Source of the DNA: a virus
DNA: 38,398 nucleotides
IMG/VR virus record: IMGVR_UViG_3300015360_000096
Span: 1 to 38,398 of that record
Strand: one strand, 5' to 3'
A program made the position numbers and the translations under genes. This document shows, piece after piece, positions 34,379 through 38,398 of this stretch. The notes below the pieces were generated by a model that worked only from the letters and a program-made list of their open reading frames with translations, made no database searches and was not told the DNA's origin. Positions within the stretch are counted from its first letter, which is position 1. The number at the start of each line of letters is the position of its first letter.

Positions 34379-34415
34379 TATTTTATTATACTGAATTTTT
34401 AATATTTTTGCAATA

Positions 34416-34730
34416 CTACTGTTGCTTTCTAAGCATCGTCTTGACAACTTTGCATGAATTTGTGTCAGCGATAGGTGCATCGCAATACGCTTTAAATTCC
34501 AATAAAGGAATAGCTCCCATTGTGATGTTTGAATAACCTCTTGATTTAAGACGTGACGCCAATTCGTTGTAATCTTTAGCAGTTTCCACCCAAGGTTCAT
34601 ACAACATTCTATTTTCATGGATAATCTGAGAGATCCGGCGTTCCCAAGCAATCGGAAGATTCAGAATCGATAAATCCGTCAACTTCGACTTTGTCGCAGA
34701 TTCGCTCTGTAGAACTGTCACCAGCTTCAT
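34416..34730 (-). CDS. Unrecognised small helical protein
   Basis: 104 aa from ATG 34730; AAGGAGG lies within a few bases upstream, closer than ideal, so the GTG nine bases on is a possible start. The sequence reads as protein: LPIAWERRISQIIHENRM, then ETAKDYNELASRLKSRGYSN and MGAIPLLEFKAY. Its first 116 bp overlap the end of the 92-aa ORF in another frame. No family recognised. Confidence 0.5.
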   Translation of the reverse strand: MKLVTVLQSESATKSKLTDLSILNLPIAWERRISQIIHENRMLYEPWVETAKDYNELASRLKSRGYSNITMGAIPLLEFKAYCDAPIADTNSCKVVKTMLRKQQ

Positions 34731-34893
34731 CCCCTCCTTGGATAGGCTCGCCAAATACAAATAAAGTCTCTTCATGGATCAACCCCTTGAATAATTCTTC
34801 TAAAAGAATTTGTGAATATACATCTTCTCCAAATTGTTGGCAAAAACTAACAAAAGTTTTAGTGCCCATTTTTGATTTTTCTTGATCGTTCAT
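34615..34893 (-). CDS. Small acidic protein at the head of a minus-strand cluster
   Basis: 92 aa. The N-terminal half is helical (MGTKTFVSFCQQFGEDVYSQ, then ILLEELFKGLIHEETLFVFG). The C-terminal half is acidic and Ser-rich (DGFIDSESSDCLGTPDLSDY). It overlaps the following ORF, so either a dense two-gene overlap or a frameshift linking the two is possible. It diverges from the gene at 34907 with only 13 bp between starts. Confidence 0.45.
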   Translation of the reverse strand: MNDQEKSKMGTKTFVSFCQQFGEDVYSQILLEELFKGLIHEETLFVFGEPIQGGDEAGDSSTERICDKVEVDGFIDSESSDCLGTPDLSDYP

Positions 34894-34906
34894 CTTATAT
34901 TATCTT

Positions 34907-35515
34907 ATGATAAGTTTTACTGAATATTCCAAAATAGCTAATAACTATTGCATTTGTTATTTTGGAATATCCGACGAATACCTTTTACAACTGAAAAATC
35001 TCAAACCAATATTGGAGAGAGAGTTTCCAGATCTTGTGATTTACATAGGATGCAAAGACGATAAAATTGAATTTCTTAAAGAATGTAATCACGTTCTAAA
35101 GATATCAGAGCTTAAAATAAGAAAAAATGATTTTGCACACATTTCAGAGCTACGATGCAACGGATCTACTCATCCAATTGAAGATTTTATCATCAGTGCT
35201 GGTCTTACAAATTTTGGACTACAACCTGAAACGCCAGAAAAAACAACCAAATGCGTGATAATAACCAAAGGATCTCATCCTACTAAACCTTTGGAAAAAG
35301 ACAAAATAGAAAAATTGAAAAGAATAGCCACATCAAAAGGCATGTATTGCGAGTGTGACACAGACGTAAATAATTCTGGCTTAGTTATGGGAGTAGAATC
35401 TGTTGGTTTGTGGCAGGCGGCATCTGCTGGAGTTGAAACACATTTGATTCCAACAGGAGCAGGTACACGTTTGTATAAATTGATGCTACCAAAAATAAAC
35501 ATCCTGCATATATAA
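34907..35515 (+). CDS. GT-B/GT9-like Rossmann protein
   Basis: 202 aa. It starts MISFTEYSKIANNYCICYFG. A first Rossmann-like half has LKPILEREFPDLVIYIGCKD. The C-terminal part has TTKCVIITKGSHPTKPL and GVESVGLWQAASAGVETHLI, then PTGAGTRLYKLMLP, resembling the acceptor/donor junction of GT9-type enzymes where a conserved loop precedes an 'A-A-x-G' helix. It is short for a full GT-B enzyme (about 330 aa). No clear Shine-Dalgarno, and the start is only 13 bp from the divergent gene. A glycosyltransferase role is tentative but fits the neighbourhood. Confidence 0.4.
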   Translation: MISFTEYSKIANNYCICYFGISDEYLLQLKNLKPILEREFPDLVIYIGCKDDKIEFLKECNHVLKISELKIRKNDFAHISELRCNGSTHPIEDFIISAGLTNFGLQPETPEKTTKCVIITKGSHPTKPLEKDKIEKLKRIATSKGMYCECDTDVNNSGLVMGVESVGLWQAASAGVETHLIPTGAGTRLYKLMLPKINILHI

Positions 35516-35516
35516 T
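35511..35516 (+). promoter_or_regulatory. Possible -10 element (TATAAT) for the virion protein gene
   Basis: A perfect TATAAT overlaps the stop of the upstream gene, 41 nt before the ATG at 35558. No -35 at standard spacing is seen, so a phage-modified or activator-dependent promoter would be needed. The dedicated terminator downstream makes a local promoter likely. Confidence 0.3.
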
Positions 35517-35557
35517 TGTGACGGACAATACACAAATTAAGAAAACATGGAGTAAAC

Positions 35558-36154
35558 ATGTCGGTATTTAAAGTACAACTACAAAACGTAAATCAGGGGA
35601 AATTGGATCTCGATCCATCAACTCATCCTGCTGACGGCGGCTATGGTCAGCTTGGATCAGCATTCTTAATATCAAAGCAACGTCAGATTTATGTTGCTGG
35701 ACCTAACAAAACCTACAGACTTTTGAAAGACGGCGATCAGTTCACTGACTGCAACTACTGGAAGAGATTTGCTTACCCACAAGTATCTCATGAGCAAGCT
35801 TTCATTAGCGTTGTTACAGATGACGGATCAGTTTACAGCGATATCCCAGAAGAAAATACATTCGTTAAGGGTGCAACTGTTACATTGACAACAGCACTAT
35901 CTGGAAACGCAATCGATTTTGTTACCACATACGGTGGACCAGCAAGATTCTTGCAAATTCAAAACTTGGACGGAACAAAGTCTGTTACAGGCGAATTGAA
36001 CGGTGACGTTAATGTTACATTTACGCTAAATGCAGGTGAAAGCCAAATCTTCAACAACGGAGACCTTGCAATTACTTTGTTGAGACTTAAGACTTCTAGC
36101 GGAACTTCTTCAGCTAACTGGATGGCATCCATCAAGTCTACACCAACTAGCTAA
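35558..36154 (+). CDS. Probable abundant virion protein (decoration or structural)
   Basis: 198 aa, beta-rich: FLISKQRQIYVAGPNKTYRL, VSHEQAFISVVTDDG, then a Gly/Thr/Asn-rich region with ATVTLTTALSGNAIDFVTTY and NGDVNVTFTLNAGESQIFNN, ending WMASIKSTPTS. No enzyme motif. Codons are richer in C-ending choices (AAC, TTC, TAC) than in neighbours, GGAG sits at ideal distance from the ATG, and a strong terminator follows, all pointing to heavy monocistronic expression. A capsid decoration or other abundant particle protein is likely, but the identity is not established. Confidence 0.65.
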   Translation: MSVFKVQLQNVNQGKLDLDPSTHPADGGYGQLGSAFLISKQRQIYVAGPNKTYRLLKDGDQFTDCNYWKRFAYPQVSHEQAFISVVTDDGSVYSDIPEENTFVKGATVTLTTALSGNAIDFVTTYGGPARFLQIQNLDGTKSVTGELNGDVNVTFTLNAGESQIFNNGDLAITLLRLKTSSGTSSANWMASIKSTPTS

Positions 36155-36182
36155 TTGACTATTAACAACTAAAAAATTACTT

Positions 36183-36218
36183 GGACACGGTTTTTAGGAA
36201 CCGTGTCCATTTTTTTTT
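36183..36218 (+). terminator. Rho-independent terminator after the virion protein gene
   Basis: GGACACGGTT (36183-36192) pairs with AACCGTGTCC (36199-36208) across a 6-nt loop, followed by one A and nine T. Perfect 10-bp stem, GC-rich; among the strongest terminators in the window. Confidence 0.93.
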
Positions 36219-36237
36219 GTTTAGACTCTATTAGAAA

Positions 36238-37227
36238 ATGCCAGTAGTAAAATCAAAATTGCCTATTCGAAAACGTATCGATTATAAAAGACCAGAACAA
36301 GTAAAGCCCACTCTTGGCCTTCGTGATTTTTACAACAAAAGAAAAAAAGTTTTAATTCAAAGAGGATGTGGCGGTCTAGGCGATATTCTAATGCACAGAA
36401 TGATGTTTGAAGATTTTAAGAAGCTTATGCCAAATGTAGAAATTCATTTTTCTTGTCCAAGTATTTACCATGACGCTTTAATTGATCATCCTTTCATAGA
36501 CAAAATTCTTGATTCAAACTCTGTCAACTATCATGATTACATTGTGCATTACAATACAACAACGGCTTGCGGTCGTTGGGAAATGACAATGGCTCCTATG
36601 TCTGGAAAGCACAGAAGTGATATTTGGGCTAATCATTGTGGAGTAAATCTTACAAGTCATGAAATGCACTTTCAAATTTCTGAAGAGGAAAAGAAAGATG
36701 GAAAAGACATATTAGAAAAACACAGAGACAGAAATGGAAAAATAGTTGTATTGGCTCCAATTTCAGCCATGCACAATAAAAATCTAACAGACGAATTGAT
36801 GGTTGAAGTGACTAATGGTCTTCGTGATCGTGGGTTTTTTGTCACTGGACTTCATGGAGGGCCTATATATGGATTTTTAAAAAACGACATACCAACAATT
36901 CATGGCCTTAGATTAAGAAAATGGCTTTCTGTAATAAATCAAGCTGATTTTATTGTAAGCGTTGACACATCTCACTTTCATGCAGCAGGAGGAATGAAAA
37001 AGCCTGTTGTTGGAATGTTTACATTCGTTAACGGCCCAACATATTCTTTGCATTATCCAAACGTAGAATTAGTCCAAGGTCCATGTCCATTAAAATACTC
37101 TGGGTGTTATGATTGGGGCAAATGTCCAAAACTTAAAGAAGAGCCAAAAGTTCCATGTTGTTCTGGAATAACTGCAAATTCTATACTTTCTGCATTTGAT
37201 AAATTGGCTTCTAAGACAGAAAAATAA
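36238..37227 (+). CDS. Glycosyltransferase family 9 (heptosyltransferase-like)
   Basis: 329 aa, GT-B fold. RGCGGLGDILMHRMM (42-56) is the N-terminal glycine loop of GT9 enzymes, followed by VEIHFSCPS and HPFIDKIL. The donor-binding half has KIVVLAPISAMHNKNLTDEL, then a VINQADFIVSVDTSHFHAAG stretch (about 231-250) ending in GG and KPVVGMFTF. These enzymes transfer a sugar from an activated nucleotide sugar. A C-terminal Cys cluster (about 282-312: CPLKYSGCYDWGKC then PCC) is unusual. Shine-Dalgarno is weak. It follows the virion protein terminator by 19 nt and may glycosylate phage or host surface structures. Confidence 0.75.
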   Translation: MPVVKSKLPIRKRIDYKRPEQVKPTLGLRDFYNKRKKVLIQRGCGGLGDILMHRMMFEDFKKLMPNVEIHFSCPSIYHDALIDHPFIDKILDSNSVNYHDYIVHYNTTTACGRWEMTMAPMSGKHRSDIWANHCGVNLTSHEMHFQISEEEKKDGKDILEKHRDRNGKIVVLAPISAMHNKNLTDELMVEVTNGLRDRGFFVTGLHGGPIYGFLKNDIPTIHGLRLRKWLSVINQADFIVSVDTSHFHAAGGMKKPVVGMFTFVNGPTYSLHYPNVELVQGPCPLKYSGCYDWGKCPKLKEEPKVPCCSGITANSILSAFDKLASKTEK

Positions 37228-37314
37228 GTATTTGATTATGACTTTGATGCAATTGTCGCTGTTATAGAATTGTAACTTCAAATAAAATGGTGTTTGGATG
37301 TCGTAAATATCATT

Positions 37315-37545
37315 ATGCCACAGATAGTCAAACAACCAAAGACGCAAATTAGAATCGTCCCGAAAGAAGGGGAGATAGAAATTACACTTAACATCAATAT
37401 TACAGTTGATGGTCAAGTGACAGCTAATTCAATAAATGCACAAAGTGTTTCTGTGGATGAAGAAGAGAAAGAAAAGGATGCTGATCCAATGATCCCTGAT
37501 TTCTTTTCTGGAACTAAACTTAAATTTGGAATAGACAATAAATGA
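37315..37545 (+). CDS. Small unrecognised protein
   Basis: 76 aa from ATG 37315 (an in-frame ATG at 37294 would add 7 residues; neither has a clear Shine-Dalgarno). Beta-strand-like stretch IEITLNINITVDGQVTANSI, then an acidic segment VDEEEKEKDADPMIPDFFSG. The stop overlaps the next ATG (ATGA). Function unknown. Confidence 0.5.
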   Translation: MPQIVKQPKTQIRIVPKEGEIEITLNINITVDGQVTANSINAQSVSVDEEEKEKDADPMIPDFFSGTKLKFGIDNK

Positions 37546-37736
37546 TCGGAATCTACGGAATCAAAAATAAAATCAACGGCAAGATTTACGTCGGGCAAAG
37601 CATTGACATCAAAAATCGTTGGACAAGTGAAACAAAACTTAAAATAAGAAATGCAATAACAGGAATTAAAAGATCTGAAGAAACTAAAAGAAAAATCAGT
37701 CAATCTAAACTTGGCAAGAAACACAAGGGGGAATAA
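37542..37736 (+). CDS. Shrunken GIY-YIG/NUMOD3 homing-endonuclease ORF
   Basis: 64 aa. It starts MIGIYGIKNKINGKIYVGQS, with GIY and YVG strands and the following KNRW containing the catalytic-type Arg. It then passes straight into NUMOD3-like DNA-binding sequence (RSEETKRKISQSKLGKKHKG). A full GIY-YIG domain is about 90 residues, so the central helices and the metal-binding Glu are missing. It is probably a deletion remnant, possibly still translated. It sits immediately upstream of a gene holding an intein. Confidence 0.65.
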   Translation: MIGIYGIKNKINGKIYVGQSIDIKNRWTSETKLKIRNAITGIKRSEETKRKISQSKLGKKHKGE

Positions 37737-38398
37737 TGGCAATTGGTGCAGACATGGGAACATATAATTTAGTAATATGCAAAAGAAATGCAGAAGGAAA
37801 TTTCGTTTACAAAAGAGAAGTAAACGCCTTTCTTGAGATGGAACTTGAGAATGACTTTGTTTTTAACATGATGAAGAAATCTGGAGTTCCATTAATTCAT
37901 CGGGAAGACGCCAACGTGGCTTACGCTCTCGGCGAAGCAGCCATTAACATGGCTTACACAATGAGAAATGTAGATCTAAAGAGACCAATGAAAGATGGTT
38001 GCGTAAACCCGCATGAACGTGACGCATTTCAGATCATGAGCATTATGATTCACAGTCTATTGGACGAAATTTCAAAAGACGGAGAAATTTTATGTTATTC
38101 AGTTCCAGCGAATGCAATTAACGAAAACACAGATGCCGATTATCACAGAAAAATTTTGGAAGCTATATTTAAAGCTTTCAAGAGCGAAAAAGGACACAAA
38201 GTTGATGCACGACCAATTAACGAGGCTATGGCTTTAGTTTATGCAGAGCTTGGCGAAAAAATGTTTACTGGGATTGGCGTTTCGTGTTTGTGTCCAAGAA
38301 CAAAAATATACACAGACAAGGGAATTGTAGAAATACAAGATGTCAAAATTGGGGATAAAGTAATCACACATATGGGCAAATGGAGTGAAATCAGCAAT
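37736..38398 (+). CDS. Actin/Hsp70-fold ATPase, interrupted by an intein (partial at window end)
   Basis: Open to the window edge; 221 codons seen. Phosphate-1 motif IGADMGTYNLV (3-13), a connect-1-like NEAMALVYAE, then FTGIGVS leading into the phosphate-2 loop of the actin/ParM/MreB superfamily. Such proteins polymerise or act as ATPases; in phages they may segregate or position DNA. At residue 184 the sequence switches to an intein (see separate entry). The ATG overlaps the upstream stop (TAATG) after GGGGGA. The C-terminal extein lies outside the window. Confidence 0.75.
   Translation, partial: MAIGADMGTYNLVICKRNAEGNFVYKREVNAFLEMELENDFVFNMMKKSGVPLIHREDANVAYALGEAAINMAYTMRNVDLKRPMKDGCVNPHERDAFQIMSIMIHSLLDEISKDGEILCYSVPANAINENTDADYHRKILEAIFKAFKSEKGHKVDARPINEAMALVYAELGEKMFTGIGVSCLCPRTKIYTDKGIVEIQDVKIGDKVITHMGKWSEISN
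38285..38398 (+). mobile_element. Intein N-terminal splicing region in the actin-like gene
   Basis: Starting at TGT 38285 the protein reads CLCPRTKIYTDKGIVEIQDV, then KIGDKVITHMGKWSEI. Cys1, the T-x-I-x-T of block A and the following IxDVKIGDKV pattern align with intein N-terminal domains (compare CLSYETEILT of DnaE inteins). It interrupts the phosphate-2 loop after GVS. The end, any endonuclease domain and the C-extein are beyond the window. Confidence 0.8.

Noticed and set aside
34379-34651. N-terminal extension of the minus-strand gene ending at 33971
   Set aside because: This part lies over another minus-strand gene in a different frame, with poor composition; the ATG at 34378 is the better start.
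1-38398. tRNA genes accompanying the CCA-like protein
   Set aside because: The intergenic gaps are short and none showed a cloverleaf-like sequence with a T-loop GTTCRA pattern.
1-38398. Alternative genetic code (stop codon reassignment) as in some huge phages
   Set aside because: TAA, TAG and TGA each end well-supported genes at tight junctions with the next start, so the standard code fits.

Overview
The window looks like part of the genome of a large contractile-tailed bacteriophage (jumbo or huge myovirus, Caudoviricetes). The DNA is AT-rich, genes are tightly packed with Shine-Dalgarno sites, TAA, TAG and TGA all end genes (standard code), and the core is a baseplate/tail operon of the T4/P2/PBSX type. 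The host cannot be read from the sequence. Most gene calls rest on motif recognition by eye, without database searches.

Layout. 1-2421 (minus strand): a tandem-hairpin terminator, a tRNA-nucleotidyltransferase-like protein with an altered catalytic motif, a one-helix MscS-like protein and an XhlA-like coiled-coil membrane protein. 2465-3927: a probable small terminase subunit, converging on a zinc-finger PD-(D/E)XK nuclease that looks like a free-standing homing endonuclease. 3987-6780: virion or assembly proteins. 6790-22237: the tail core, in order tape measure (1769 aa), tube/baseplate junction protein, gp53/LysM-like wedge, gp27-like hub, Cys-rich gp5/VgrG-like spike, gp25, gp6/baseplate J, gp7-like/tail protein I, and a small distal tail protein. 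22247-23916 is a mobile-DNA scar: a LAGLIDADG endonuclease, a 118-aa gene, a 16-bp inverted repeat and a decayed copy of the endonuclease's helix-turn-helix tail.

23904-32337 is the adsorption region: a fibre-like protein that seems to start at AUC, a small GT-A-like protein, a frameshifted beta-rich gene, a coiled-coil protein and three tandem paralogues with PKD domains and an N-terminal HHN module. The third ends in a long ladder of roughly 11-residue Pro/Ile repeats. A minus-strand nucleoside-2-deoxyribosyltransferase-like gene is embedded here. 32362-37227 holds small phage genes, several Rossmann or glycosyltransferase-like proteins (best: a GT9 at 36238) and a likely abundant virion protein with its own terminator. 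The window ends with a shrunken GIY-YIG/NUMOD3 ORF abutting an actin/Hsp70-fold ATPase that is interrupted by the start of an intein.

Main themes: (i) four kinds of homing element in 38 kb, including an intein in an actin-like ATPase; (ii) glycosyltransferases interleaved with adhesin and virion genes, suggesting virion or receptor glycosylation; (iii) near-cognate AUC initiation inferred at two genes, each 6 nt after a Shine-Dalgarno; (iv) several N-termini resembling the T4 capsid-targeting peptide, including that of the tRNA-nucleotidyltransferase-like protein; (v) unusual repeat architectures in the tape measure and adhesin proteins.
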